Positions 17,044 to 26,406 of a stretch of DNA of 64,000 nucleotides are shown piece by piece. The notes below the pieces were generated by a model, which ran no database searches, was not told the origin of the DNA, and was given only the letters and a program-made list of their open reading frames with translations. Each line of letters starts with the position of its first letter. The first letter of the stretch is position 1. The position numbers were made by a program, and so were the translations under genes. The DNA comes from CALINF01 sp039990395 (lineage in GTDB: Bacteria > Pseudomonadota > Gammaproteobacteria > Pseudomonadales > Halieaceae): contig JBDXFZ010000146.1 of NCBI GenBank assembly GCA_039990395.1, forward strand, positions 434,001 through 498,000. Direction: 5' to 3'.

Positions 17044-18735
17044 ATGTTAAAGCCTTCATGCATGCCAGCTCTGTGCGCCTTCGTCATCTACATCGTAGCC
17101 TCTGTAAGCGCAGCTCCGCTGGCAGAAGCAAAAGATGACAACAGAGTAAAACTTGTTGTTCAGATTACGGTTGATCAGTTACGCGGTGATGCCGTCACCC
17201 GCTTTGATGACAATTTTACTTCGAGCGGCTTTCGGTACTTCAGTGATCGCGGGCTTCACTACGTCAACGCGCACTATCCTTACTCTGATACAGAGACTGC
17301 GCCGGGGCATGCTTCACTGGCTACTGGTGCCATGCCATCCATTCACGGCATTGTATCCAACGATTGGTTAAACCCGGCAACGGGTGAATTTGTTTATAAC
17401 ACTGAAGACGATCGCCACTCGTATGTTGGTATGGAGCCAAGGCGAAACCAGGGTGTGTCGCCAAAAAATATGTTGTCTTCAACATTCGGCGATGAATTGG
17501 TGTTTGATTCGGCAGGGCGGTCGAGGTCTTTCAGCGTATCTTCCAAGGACCGCGGTGCAATCCTTCCCGGCGGGCACGCCGGTAAAGCGTTTTGGTTCAG
17601 CAATCGGTCAGCGACGATGGTAAGCAGCACCTACTATTACGACGCCTATCCTGAGTGGGTGGTCAACTGGAACGGTTCAAAACCTGCCAGCAAATTCAGT
17701 GAAAAAGCCTGGTCGCTGCTTTATCCCAAGGAGCGCTATCTTGCCCGCGATCGCGATGATCGCCCTTTTGAAGTAGATGCTCTCGGTCTGGGTCGTGTGT
17801 TTCCACATTCCTTTCCTGCTATGAGCTCAAAAACATTTCCGATTGCGCTATACCTGACGCCGATGGCCGACATTATTACGCTTGGGTTTGCGAAAACTCT
17901 GATAGATGAGGAGCAGGTGGGGCAGAGAGGGTTTGTCGATTACCTTGCGGTGAGCTTCTCTGCGCCTGATGTAGCAGGACATCTCTTTGGGCAGGCGAGC
18001 TTGGAATACGAAGACGCTGTTCTACGGACAGATCAAAATATTGCTGATTTGTTGCAGCATTTGGATGATCGGGTGGGTCTGGAAAACGTTCTCATCGTGC
18101 TTTCGGCAGATCACGGTGGCGCAGAAGCGCCAGAGTATGTCGCATCAAAGGGGTTTCCAGCTGGCCGGCTGCCGCTAGACTGGATTCGCAGTGGAGCGCT
18201 GCTCAACGAAACCCTGAAGGAACGCTTTGGTCGAGACGATCTGATTGCCGGCCATAGTCATCCATACGTCTACCTCAACGTCGCAGCGCTTGCTGAAGCA
18301 GAGCTGGAACCTTCGGAAGTTGAGCAATTTATTGCCAACGAATTGGTAAAGGTAGAGGGCATCCGTGCAGCGTATACGAAAAGTCAGATACAAGCGGGCA
18401 ATTTGCCGGATACGCCGCTGGCACAGCAGGTGATTCGCAACTTTCATCCCGAGCGGTCTGGCAATGTTCACTATATTCAGGATCAATACTGGTTTGTACA
18501 TTCCTCGGAAGAGGCAGAGAAGCTAGGCGTATCCTCTCTCGCATCGATTCATGGTTCGCCCTGGAGCTATGACACGTATGTGCCTGTAATGTTCGTAGGC
18601 CCGGGCGTGCCCAATAAACGGGTTGGCCGACGTATCTCCCCCCTCGATATTGCGCCTACGTTGTCCAGTTATTTAGGCATCAAGGCTCCTTCGGGAACTA
18701 CCGCTAATGTATTGCTCGAAGTTGTAGAGCCCTGA
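17044..18735 (+). CDS. PafA-type alkaline phosphatase (secreted phosphomonoesterase)
   Basis: 563-residue secreted alkaline-phosphatase-superfamily enzyme. With the start at ATG 17044, a signal peptide ends near residue 24 and key residues are Asp44 (TVDQLRGD), nucleophile Thr85 (SDTETAPGHAS), Asn106 (VSNDWLN), Lys168 and Arg170 (SSKDRGA). These equal the PafA active-site residues Thr79, Asn100, Lys162 and Arg164 with a constant offset of six, a strong sign of a PafA-type monoesterase. Metal ligands recur in SAPDVAGHLFG and LSADHGG and in a late His region (SIHGSPW). A GTG at 16918 would add 42 residues before the signal peptide and is rejected. The enzyme would release phosphate from organic esters in the periplasm. 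Confidence 0.88.
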   Translation: MLKPSCMPALCAFVIYIVASVSAAPLAEAKDDNRVKLVVQITVDQLRGDAVTRFDDNFTSSGFRYFSDRGLHYVNAHYPYSDTETAPGHASLATGAMPSIHGIVSNDWLNPATGEFVYNTEDDRHSYVGMEPRRNQGVSPKNMLSSTFGDELVFDSAGRSRSFSVSSKDRGAILPGGHAGKAFWFSNRSATMVSSTYYYDAYPEWVVNWNGSKPASKFSEKAWSLLYPKERYLARDRDDRPFEVDALGLGRVFPHSFPAMSSKTFPIALYLTPMADIITLGFAKTLIDEEQVGQRGFVDYLAVSFSAPDVAGHLFGQASLEYEDAVLRTDQNIADLLQHLDDRVGLENVLIVLSADHGGAEAPEYVASKGFPAGRLPLDWIRSGALLNETLKERFGRDDLIAGHSHPYVYLNVAALAEAELEPSEVEQFIANELVKVEGIRAAYTKSQIQAGNLPDTPLAQQVIRNFHPERSGNVHYIQDQYWFVHSSEEAEKLGVSSLASIHGSPWSYDTYVPVMFVGPGVPNKRVGRRISPLDIAPTLSSYLGIKAPSGTTANVLLEVVEP

Positions 18736-18933
18736 GCCTTGGCTCGATACAGCTAGTGCCTATATATGCCAAAGTGGGGTAGAACGTGGCGCAGTATTGC
18801 GTTTGAGGCTGGATATTAGTTCATACGCTATGCTGGGCTAGTGCTCCTCGAATCTATGAGGTTCTGCCTGATAACATTAGGCGTAGCGTGAAGACACGCG
18901 TAGCAGCTTGTCAGTATTCCGGGAGGGTCTGTT

Positions 18934-19830
18934 GTGAAATATCTAGCGATCGTAGTGTTTAGCCTATTGGGTATTGCCGTTCTGTATATAGGCACTCAGT
19001 TGGGGCCAGCGCATTTGCAGATTCGCTCGATTGAAGTAGACATTCCCGCGCTACAAGAGGTAGTCGATCTGCCTACCGAAGACCAGGACATACCTCAGCG
19101 CGTTTCTTTTGTTACGACTGCGGAGCAGTCGGGTGAGGCTGGAACCATTGGTCATGTCGGTGTGCTGGTGACTTGGCCAGGCGGTAAACAGCTGTTGATT
19201 GATGCAGGAATGGACCGCGAGGCGGCGTTTGAGTTCGGAGAGTTGATTGAATCGTTGATGGACGCAGATCCTGTGAAGGCCTTTGGTCCGATTGAAGAGC
19301 AGCTTGAGGATGGCGTAGACAAGATAGATGGCATCATTTTTACCCACCTTCATATCGATCATAGCCAGGGAATTACCTCCCTTTGTAAAGCTATGACTGA
19401 GCCCGCGAGTATTTATCAGACAGTGGACCAGGCGAGGGAACACAATCTGCACACGGAAGCAGGGCAGTCGCTTGTTGAAGAGGCTAGCTGCCAGCAGGTG
19501 CTATTGAACGACGAGACTATCAAATCGATTCAGGGTTTTCCCGGCGCGTATGCCATAGAAGCTGGTGGTCATACGCCTGGTAGCACCATTATTTTGGTAG
19601 CGACCAAAGAGCAAACCTGGATATTTTCCGGTGACCTCACAAATGACTTTGCCAGTATCCGAACCAATACCGGTAAGGGATGGTTATACAGCACCCTGTT
19701 TGTGCCTGAAAACTCGGGTTTACTGGAGGAGTGGCGACTCTGGCTGAGGGATGCTGATGAACTGGAGAGGGTTACCGTGCTTCCTGCCCACGATATTAAG
19801 CGTATGCGCACAAAGCTTGAGGAGCATTAA
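18934..19830 (+). CDS. Membrane-anchored metallo-beta-lactamase-fold hydrolase
   Basis: 298 residues. An N-terminal hydrophobic segment (residues 3-21) acts as signal or anchor. The MBL domain has the metal-binding THLHIDHSQG motif near 135, a further His in AGGHTPGS near 210, the metal-bridging Asp in FSGDLTND near 232 and a final His in LPAHDI near 290. Start is GTG with a strong GGGAGG ribosome site seven bases upstream. Family relatives include lactonases and other hydrolases of extracytoplasmic substrates. The substrate is unknown, and neighbours (PafA-type phosphatase upstream, lipoprotein downstream) do not form a clear pathway. Confidence 0.82.
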   Translation: MKYLAIVVFSLLGIAVLYIGTQLGPAHLQIRSIEVDIPALQEVVDLPTEDQDIPQRVSFVTTAEQSGEAGTIGHVGVLVTWPGGKQLLIDAGMDREAAFEFGELIESLMDADPVKAFGPIEEQLEDGVDKIDGIIFTHLHIDHSQGITSLCKAMTEPASIYQTVDQAREHNLHTEAGQSLVEEASCQQVLLNDETIKSIQGFPGAYAIEAGGHTPGSTIILVATKEQTWIFSGDLTNDFASIRTNTGKGWLYSTLFVPENSGLLEEWRLWLRDADELERVTVLPAHDIKRMRTKLEEH

Positions 19831-19967
19831 GCAGTTATCACGCACTTCTTATCAACTTGGTTGATTTCACATTTTTCGACAGAGGGGACGCTACGGCGTT
19901 CGCTTAGTTTCATTAGCAAGACTCTCAATCTATACTCAAGCATAAAGAATTTACCAAGGATTTACTG

Positions 19968-20372
19968 ATGACAACCTTTCGAACCCTATGTGTTGCAGCG
20001 CTACTCGTTCTCTTGTCCGCGTGTGGTACAACCGATGCCACGTTGCAGCAGCAGGGGCATAGCCAGTCGTATATCACAGGGTTTCATGATGGCCGCCACA
20101 GTGGCATGAAGGAAGAGGGAAACAACTACGAAACCTATATCAAAGACACGGCGCGTTTTGAGTCCGATACTGACTATCGTGAGGGTTGGCTCGCCGGTGA
20201 GGCTGAGGGTAGAGTTCTACAGGATCAAGCAGTTGCTGCAGGCAATGCGGCGGCTGGCGCTTATAGCGCACATCAGATCGGCAAGGAGATTGATAAGAAC
20301 GACCCTGATAAAATTGCTAAGGATGCCGTTAAAGGCATTGATACTGATTCGCTAAAATCCCTTGAAAAGTAG
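19968..20372 (+). CDS. Small lipoprotein, unknown function
   Basis: 134 residues with a lipoprotein signal peptide: lipobox LSAC, Cys19. The mature protein is hydrophilic, with GFHDGRHSGMKEEGNNY and REGWLAGEAEGR sequences, then a Gly/Ala-rich segment (about 85-102) and a charged C terminus with repeated Lys/Asp. The two G-x-x-x-G-x-x-x-G-like helices recall small envelope lipoproteins of unknown role. I recognise no family with certainty. Confidence 0.75.
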   Translation: MTTFRTLCVAALLVLLSACGTTDATLQQQGHSQSYITGFHDGRHSGMKEEGNNYETYIKDTARFESDTDYREGWLAGEAEGRVLQDQAVAAGNAAAGAYSAHQIGKEIDKNDPDKIAKDAVKGIDTDSLKSLEK

Positions 20373-20490
20373 GATGTGAAGGCCTGTCTGCGCGACGCCT
20401 CAATTTGTCAACTGCCTATAGGCTAGTTGAGTCTAGTGGGCTGCAAACCCCTTAGTTTGGACTCTAGCGAGATGGTGCAAAGGTGAGCGC

Positions 20491-21243
20491 GTGAGTGAAA
20501 ATATCGAGGCCATCATAGTCGAGTTTTTTGAAGAGCTTGAATTGCTCGGCCCCGCAGACCCTGCATCCACTAGTAGAGCGTTGGCGTCAATAGCGCTTTC
20601 ATCGGACTCAGTAGTGGTTGACGTGGGCAGTGGCACCGGTCGACAGACACTACAGTTACTGCAAGAGACGCCGGCGACTGTTGTCGCTACGGACTTACAT
20701 CAGTCAATGCTCGCCCAGCTGCAGCAGCTGGCTAGTGAGCAGGGTGTGTCTGACCGTTTGCGTATTAAACAGGCAGATATGGCTGCGTTGCCTTTTAAAC
20801 CCGAAGGTATCGATTTGATTTGGTGTGAGGCAGCAGTCTATAACATTGGCTTTGAGAAAGGTCTTAAGACTTGGTTGCCGTTGTTAAGTGCCGACGGATA
20901 TCTCTGCGTGTCAGAAGTTGCTTACTTCGTTGACAATCCTCCCGAGCCTGTAAAGGAATTCTGGCAGGCCGAGTACCCTGCAATTAAAGCGCAAAGCCAA
21001 CTGGAGCGGGTGGCGAAAGAGAGTGGCTATATTCTGCGTGACAGCTTTCGCTTACCCCAGAGCGCCTGGGAATCTTACTACGGGCCTGTTGAAGATCGCA
21101 TAGCGAGTCTTGAAGCAGTCTGGAATGCAGATCTCGAGCGGCAGAAGGTGCTTGCAGCGTTGCGTAAAGAAGTCGAGGTTTTTCGTCGATATGGTGACAC
21201 CTACGGCTATGTCTTTTTTGTTCTTCAGAAGCGTGCGCGATAG
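20491..21243 (+). CDS. Class I SAM-dependent methyltransferase
   Basis: 250 residues. Motif I VVDVGSGTGRQTLQLL at about residues 33-49 binds S-adenosylmethionine; ATDLHQSMLAQL carries the acidic motif II residue; and ADMAALPFKPEGIDLIWCEAA is the post-motif region typical of UbiE/small-molecule methyltransferases. Start is GTG with an AAGGTGAG ribosome site. The substrate is unknown. The gene is followed by a VOC-family gene on the same strand, with a 89-base gap. Confidence 0.87.
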   Translation: MSENIEAIIVEFFEELELLGPADPASTSRALASIALSSDSVVVDVGSGTGRQTLQLLQETPATVVATDLHQSMLAQLQQLASEQGVSDRLRIKQADMAALPFKPEGIDLIWCEAAVYNIGFEKGLKTWLPLLSADGYLCVSEVAYFVDNPPEPVKEFWQAEYPAIKAQSQLERVAKESGYILRDSFRLPQSAWESYYGPVEDRIASLEAVWNADLERQKVLAALRKEVEVFRRYGDTYGYVFFVLQKRAR

Positions 21244-21332
21244 CGCTTTCTACCTTTGGAAGCTACTTATTGACTTCTGTTTCTAGACTATTACGTTTTA
21301 CCGCAAAGGAAAATACAGAGAGGGCATGGAAT

Positions 21333-21704
21333 ATGAAGTTGGGAGCATTTTCGATAAGTCTCGCGGTAAAGGACCTTGCACAATCTAAGGCATTCTACGA
21401 GAAGCTGGGCTTTGAGCCTCACGGTGGCATCGAAGAGCAGGGCTGGCTCATCATGAAGAACGAGGAAACGGTTATCGGCCTATTTCAGGGTATGTTCGAC
21501 ACCAATATTTTAACGCTGAACCCCGGTTGGGATTCAAGCGCCAATGAGCTGGAGAGCTTTACCGATATTCGAGAGCTGCAAAAACAGATGAAGGCGGCTG
21601 GTTTAGTACTTGACTCAGAAGTGGATGAAAACTCAACTGGGCCGGGTAGCATCATGCTAAGCGATCCGGATGGAAACACCCTGTTGATTGATCAACACCG
21701 ATAA
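21333..21704 (+). CDS. VOC-superfamily (glyoxalase-like) protein
   Basis: 123 residues from the ATG at 21333, preceded by GAGAGGG; an in-frame upstream TTG at 21270 adds a basic extension and is less likely. One pair of beta-alpha-beta-beta-beta modules: FSISLAVKDLAQSKAFYEKLGF at the start and DPDGNTLLIDQHR at the end, typical of the vicinal-oxygen-chelate fold. It may be a metalloenzyme or a binding protein; the substrate is unknown. Confidence 0.85.
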   Translation: MKLGAFSISLAVKDLAQSKAFYEKLGFEPHGGIEEQGWLIMKNEETVIGLFQGMFDTNILTLNPGWDSSANELESFTDIRELQKQMKAAGLVLDSEVDENSTGPGSIMLSDPDGNTLLIDQHR

Positions 21705-21866
21705 GGCGCTCGAAAGGGAGTCGCAGTTGGTAGGCGCACGGTTCTCAGAGGCGCTCTATTCCCTTCGCTCGCAGAATGTAACGATTGGTCTAGGCTTGTA
21801 ATGCATGTAAGTTAGACGATCACAGCGTGTTGGATTCACTAAGGTTAGCGCTTTCAGGAGAAAACC

Positions 21867-23924
21867 ATGAATTATTTTGTTACCGGTGGTACAGGCTTTA
21901 TCGGTCGCTTTCTTGTCCCCAAGCTCCTGGATCGAGGTGGTGTCGTCTACTTGCTCGTACGTGAAGAGTCGCAGGGAAAGCTCGACGCGCTGCGCAACTT
22001 TTGGGGCGCTTCTGCCGAGCAGGTTGTTGCTGTTACGGGTGACCTGTCCAAGAAGCGTCTAGGCGTTAAGCCTGCCTGGATTCGCAAGCATGCGGGCAGC
22101 ATAGACCATTTCTTTCACCTGGCTGCGATCTATGACATGAAGGCCGATGCTGCCAGTCAGCGCGTCAGCAATGTAAACGGTACTGCTCAGTCTATATCTC
22201 TGGCCAGGGGTCTAAAGGCAGGCTGTTTTCATCAGGTATCGTCGATAGCGGCCGCCGGCCTCTACGAGGGGACTTTTACGGAAGATATGTTTGAAGAAGC
22301 AGGGGCAATGGAGCATCCCTATTTTCTCACCAAGCATGAATCAGAGGGCCTGGTTCGCAAGGCAAAAGACCTGAATTGGCGGATCTATCGACCTGGTATG
22401 GTTGTGGGAAATTCCAAGACTGGAGAGATGGACAAGATTGACGGGCCTTACTATTTCTTCGAGGCGATTCAGAACCTCAGTAGGGTCACGCCGGAGGGCT
22501 TTCCGCTGGTGATGAACAAGGCGGGGCTACTGAATATTGTTCCCGTTGATTACGTTGTGGATGCCATGGACTATCTGGCTCACCTTCCTGGTCAGGATCA
22601 ACAGTGTTTTTTCCTGACAGACCCGGATGGCATTCGTGTAGGTGACCTGTTGCGGGCCATTATGGACGCAGCTCATGGCCCTAAACTTAGAGCCATGAAT
22701 CTCAAGTTTCTTGATAAGGCCACGGCGCTCGCGGGAGAGGGCATTGGGCGCGTTAAACCGCTAAAGAAGCTGGGAGAAAGAGCAGTAAAACGACTTGGGA
22801 TTCCTCCACAGGTTATGGGCTACATAAACTATCCCACCTATTTTGATTCAACCAAGACGCAGGCGCTGCTCGAGCCTGCGGGTATTAGTTGCCCACCGCT
22901 GGAGGAATATGCGCCTGTCATCTGGGACTACTGGCGACACTTTCTGCGTCCGGATAAAGACAATCTTGTTCGCCAGATGGACGCTGTATTCAACAGGACG
23001 ATAGGCCGTCCCTCGTTAGCCGTGTTGCGTCGTAAAGTTCGAGATCAGGTTGTGGTAGTCACCGGTGCAACAAGTGGCATTGGTCATGAGTGCGCTCTGC
23101 GGCTGGGCAGGGCAGGTGCCCAAGTGGTGTTGGTTGCCAGGACCCCGGAGAAACTCGAGGAGACGCTGAAGGAAATCTCCAGCAAAGGGGGCAAGGCTCG
23201 GGCTTATTCCTGTGATGTCTCCAAGCCAGAAGAGTGCGAAAAACTAGTACGCAACGTGGTGAAGGATCACGGCCGCGTGGATATTCTAGTCAATAATGCG
23301 GGTCGCTCTATTCGCCGCTCGGTTCGTCACAGTTACGATCGTTTTCATGATTTCGAACGAACCATGGAACTCAATTATTTCGGTGCTTTACGTTTGATTC
23401 TTGGATTTCTGCCATTTATGGAAGAACAACAGCACGGGCACATTATTAACATCTCGTCCATTGGCGTACTGGCTAATCCCCCACGATTTTCCGCATATGT
23501 CGCATCAAAATCAGCGCTTGATGCGTTCAGTGATTGTGCGGCGCCTGAGTATGCGGCTCAAAATATTCACTTTACTACCATTCATATGCCATTGGTGCGA
23601 ACGCCCATGATCGCACCTACTGGTCTATACAAAGCCTTCCCAACCCTTTCGCCTGTGCAGGCGCGCGACCTGGTGATCAAGGCGATTATTTCCAAGCCAA
23701 AACGCGTTTCAACAAAGCTGGGTATAACAGGAGCAATGGCTCATGCCACGCTGCCTAGTGTTACAGACTCTTTCTTGAGTCAGGCATATGCATTGTTCCC
23801 GGATTCGGCTGCGGCTCGTGGCCTCACTGAAGAGCAGGCCGCGGCTGAGCGGGCAGATCTACCCACGACTAAATTAGGGCTTGCGCAGAAAATGTTTAAG
23901 CAGGTGATGCGCGGAGAACATTGA
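21867..23924 (+). CDS. Two-domain long-chain fatty acyl-CoA reductase (Maqu_2220-like)
   Basis: 685-residue fusion of two Rossmann reductases. Residues 1-370 are an extended SDR/male-sterility-type domain with VTGGTGFIG (5-13), YFLTKHESEG near 153 holding the catalytic Tyr and Lys, and VPVDYVVDAMDYL. Residues 390-640 are a classical SDR with VVVTGATSGIG (cofactor), ILVNNAGRS, NISSIGV and the YVASKSALDAF active site. This order and size match the Marinobacter Maqu_2220 enzyme, which reduces fatty acyl-CoA to fatty alcohol through the aldehyde. That suggests wax-ester or fatty-alcohol formation, but no wax synthase gene is in the window. A good AGGAGAA ribosome site precedes the ATG. A basic C-terminal tail ends the protein. 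Other two-domain SDRs look similar, so substrate is inferred. Confidence 0.82.
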   Translation: MNYFVTGGTGFIGRFLVPKLLDRGGVVYLLVREESQGKLDALRNFWGASAEQVVAVTGDLSKKRLGVKPAWIRKHAGSIDHFFHLAAIYDMKADAASQRVSNVNGTAQSISLARGLKAGCFHQVSSIAAAGLYEGTFTEDMFEEAGAMEHPYFLTKHESEGLVRKAKDLNWRIYRPGMVVGNSKTGEMDKIDGPYYFFEAIQNLSRVTPEGFPLVMNKAGLLNIVPVDYVVDAMDYLAHLPGQDQQCFFLTDPDGIRVGDLLRAIMDAAHGPKLRAMNLKFLDKATALAGEGIGRVKPLKKLGERAVKRLGIPPQVMGYINYPTYFDSTKTQALLEPAGISCPPLEEYAPVIWDYWRHFLRPDKDNLVRQMDAVFNRTIGRPSLAVLRRKVRDQVVVVTGATSGIGHECALRLGRAGAQVVLVARTPEKLEETLKEISSKGGKARAYSCDVSKPEECEKLVRNVVKDHGRVDILVNNAGRSIRRSVRHSYDRFHDFERTMELNYFGALRLILGFLPFMEEQQHGHIINISSIGVLANPPRFSAYVASKSALDAFSDCAAPEYAAQNIHFTTIHMPLVRTPMIAPTGLYKAFPTLSPVQARDLVIKAIISKPKRVSTKLGITGAMAHATLPSVTDSFLSQAYALFPDSAAARGLTEEQAAAERADLPTTKLGLAQKMFKQVMRGEH

Positions 23925-24027
23925 CGAACATGCTGCAGCTAGCTTGCCGCCGGGCCAGTTAGTGTTTTTTACCGTGGCTGTGGTGCGCGATATATTTATT
24001 CAGGTAATTAGATTGAAGTGAATCAAT

Positions 24028-24465
24028 ATGAGTGAAGCTGAAATTTGGCAGATAATTCAATCGGGGAATGAGATATCTGTGATGAGGATTGAGGTGTTCA
24101 TCACCATCACCGTGGGAGTTCTTATAATATCCTCTATCCAGCTCATTCGACTGAACGTGGCGCTTCTGTCTATCTTGCTGGGTAGTTATCTTGTGTATGG
24201 CTACCTCAACTTTTCTATGACGGTGAGCGAGATGCATATCCTTATCGCTGGTATATCTCAGCTTCATTCGATGGGCCAAAGCGGAGAAGAACTTAGCCTG
24301 ATGGGTCTGTGGTTAGCAGAGCAAGCCAACGGCCCCTTGGTAACCTTGATGATTCCGGCGATGCACGGAACGTACTGGGTGGTTACGCTATCAACTATTC
24401 TGTATGCGATCTGGCGCTACAAGCGCCAGCAATCCCAGTTGGCGTCTTCAGAAGCCGGTGCTTAG
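24028..24465 (+). CDS. Small integral membrane protein, unknown function
   Basis: 145 residues with three predicted TM segments: about 22-40 (VFITITVGVLIISSIQLI), 42-62 (NVALLSILLGSYLVYGYL) and 110-132 (MHGTYWVVTLSTILYAIW). A basic C terminus (RYKRQQ) is probably cytoplasmic. The gene ends one base before the ATG of the next gene, so the two are co-transcribed. No family recognised. Confidence 0.7.
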   Translation: MSEAEIWQIIQSGNEISVMRIEVFITITVGVLIISSIQLIRLNVALLSILLGSYLVYGYLNFSMTVSEMHILIAGISQLHSMGQSGEELSLMGLWLAEQANGPLVTLMIPAMHGTYWVVTLSTILYAIWRYKRQQSQLASSEAGA

Positions 24466-24466
24466 A

Positions 24467-25009
24467 ATGCTTGTGAGTAAAGGGTTGCAAAGCGGCAACC
24501 TCGGGATTGCAGTATTGCTTACGCCAATTCGACTTTTTGCCGTGTGTGTTGTCCCGCTACTGCTGATGATGTTTATGGCTCACGCTGTGGCTGATGACAA
24601 TCCAGATCGGGACCAAGAGGTCATGTCTGTGCTGGACCAATTCATGAAATCCTTGAATCAACTCGATATCGTCGCCCACACAGATACCATGCACTTTCCG
24701 CATTTTAGGCATACCAAAGGCGATGTAGTCGTTTTGGAGTCTCCCGAGGACTACTTCCCTTATTTGGATCTACCCCAGGCGCAGAGGCGGGAAAAACTGC
24801 GTAATGTTCTAGGCGCACAATGGGACCATAGTGAGTGGGCGAGTAGAGAGATAGTTCAAACCAGCCCAGCAAAGGTTCATGTGGCTACTACTTTTGTCAG
24901 ATTTAGAAAGGATGGAAGTGAAATAGGCGCATTCGATTCCCTCTATATCTTAACGTTCGAAGGGGGGCGGTGGGCCATAAAAGGGCGATCGACCTTTGCG
25001 CCCCGATAG
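24467..25009 (+). CDS. Secreted NTF2/SnoaL-like protein
   Basis: 180 residues from the ATG at 24467. An N-terminal hydrophobic segment (about 15-42, ending AHAVADD) is a signal peptide with a long basic n-region. The mature part has an NTF2-like pattern: VLDQFMKSLNQLDIVAHTDTMHFPH, a central helix, then strands KVHVATTFVRFRKDG and YILTFEGGRWAIKGRSTF. Such proteins are often small-ligand binders or steroid-isomerase-like folds. Catalytic residues cannot be assigned. An in-frame upstream ATG at 24404 overlaps the previous gene and is less likely. Coupled to the small membrane protein upstream. Confidence 0.75.
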   Translation: MLVSKGLQSGNLGIAVLLTPIRLFAVCVVPLLLMMFMAHAVADDNPDRDQEVMSVLDQFMKSLNQLDIVAHTDTMHFPHFRHTKGDVVVLESPEDYFPYLDLPQAQRREKLRNVLGAQWDHSEWASREIVQTSPAKVHVATTFVRFRKDGSEIGAFDSLYILTFEGGRWAIKGRSTFAPR

Positions 25010-25083
25010 TGCCGGGCTATCCGGACTTAACCTAAGCTTCTTTCCTTCACATTCAATCCGATCGTGTTCCGCATGGCGGTGGG

Positions 25084-26187
25084 CTAATCTACGGTCAATA
25101 CCAGCTTGCCGCGCACGCGACCTTTTTCAGACTGACGGATAGCAGCTGCAGCTTCGTCAAGCGCGTAGCTTTGCTCAATCACTGCAGACACATGGCCATC
25201 ACGCATCATGGCAGCCAATGTCGATAGGTCATCACCATCCATCTGCGCCGTCATAGAAATTAGTTTTTGGTCGATAAAGGGCTGCAGCACCAGTGCGCTG
25301 ATCGGCCCGGCCAGCGGCCCAATCCAGTCGCCCTTAGCGCCACCCACTATTACCAGCCTGCCGTCGGGTTTCAGGACTCGGCGGTTAGCCAAGAGGGAAT
25401 GGTTGCCCACCATGTCGATAATCAAGTCATATTGTAGCCCGCTCTCGATGTAACTTTCCTGCTTGTAGTCAACAACGTGATCAGCACCTAGTGATTTCAC
25501 CATCTCGACATTGCGAGTGCTGCAAACACCGGTCACTTCAGCCCCCATAGACTTGGCAATCTGCACGGCGAAAGTCCCGACGCCACCAGAAGCACCATTG
25601 ATAAGCACCTTTTGGCCTGGCAGTAGTTGTCCTTTATCACGTAGCGCCTGTAATGCGGTTATTCCTGCCACGGGTAATGTGGCGGCGTGCACTGAACTCA
25701 CATTGTCGGGGATCTTGGCCACGGAGCCGGTAGCGCCTCTAGTGAGGTATTGAGCAAAGGCACCGTTGGCACCGCCATATACCCGGTCTCCAACTTTATA
25801 CTCGGTAACCTGCTCACCAATAGCGTGTACTGTGCCGGCAAAGTCTCGTCCAAAACGCGGGTCGCTGGGCGCACCAAAACCGGTCATCAGCCGCATTATG
25901 TAGGGTGAACCCCGCATATAGTGCCAGTCCAGCGGGTTCACTGAGGCGGCCTCTACCTTAACCAGTATCTCCCTGGGTCCCGCTACAGGAATATCAACCT
26001 CTACCACCTCTAAGACATCAGGGTTGCCGTAGCAGTATTGGACAACGGCCTTCATGGAATCAGCTCCACTAGCCAAATTCGAAGGCGTAGCACAGGACTC
26101 ACTATGGCTCAGTAGCAGGGCAAAAATCAGCAGCACCGATGATAAGAGTAGCAGTGGGATCGTGAGCAGCTTATGACGAAGCTTCAT
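25084..26187 (-). CDS. Zinc-independent MDR alcohol dehydrogenase/quinone oxidoreductase with N-terminal anchor
   Basis: 367 residues. The N terminus (7-27) is a hydrophobic leucine-rich segment, then the MDR domain begins at MKAVVQYCYGNPDVLEVVEV near residue 45. Seen: SVNPLDWHYMRG, GRDFAGTVHAIG, and cofactor motif INGASGGVGTFAVQIAKSMGA near 195. Catalytic-zinc ligands are absent, so it belongs to the quinone oxidoreductase-like branch using NADPH. The anchor is unusual: most relatives are cytosolic. Either the protein is membrane-tethered, or translation starts at the internal ATG at residue 45 (position 26055). A Cys in the segment (HSESCATPS) lacks a proper lipobox. Substrate unknown. Confidence 0.82.
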   Translation of the reverse strand: MKLRHKLLTIPLLLLSSVLLIFALLLSHSESCATPSNLASGADSMKAVVQYCYGNPDVLEVVEVDIPVAGPREILVKVEAASVNPLDWHYMRGSPYIMRLMTGFGAPSDPRFGRDFAGTVHAIGEQVTEYKVGDRVYGGANGAFAQYLTRGATGSVAKIPDNVSSVHAATLPVAGITALQALRDKGQLLPGQKVLINGASGGVGTFAVQIAKSMGAEVTGVCSTRNVEMVKSLGADHVVDYKQESYIESGLQYDLIIDMVGNHSLLANRRVLKPDGRLVIVGGAKGDWIGPLAGPISALVLQPFIDQKLISMTAQMDGDDLSTLAAMMRDGHVSAVIEQSYALDEAAAAIRQSEKGRVRGKLVLTVD

Positions 26188-26406
26188 AGATTTGGCCCTT
26201 GAGGTACGGTTCGTTTGACTTCAAATAAGTGTAACGAATTATCGATCAACGGGCTTGGATTTGAGATCAAGCGTTCTCAGTATGAGATAGTTAGATAATG
26301 TCCGGTAAACTACGGGCCTCTCTCAACCCAGCTCTCGAAGCGCCTACAGGCGGGTTAATGTTCCGTTAAGGCCTGAGAGACATAACTTGGCGTAATAGTC
26401 GGAACA

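Noticed and set aside
23959..24279. His-rich 106-codon minus-strand frame
   Set aside because: Antisense to a membrane protein gene with plausible TM segments and a coupled downstream gene; the His content comes from the ATG/GTG-rich sense strand.
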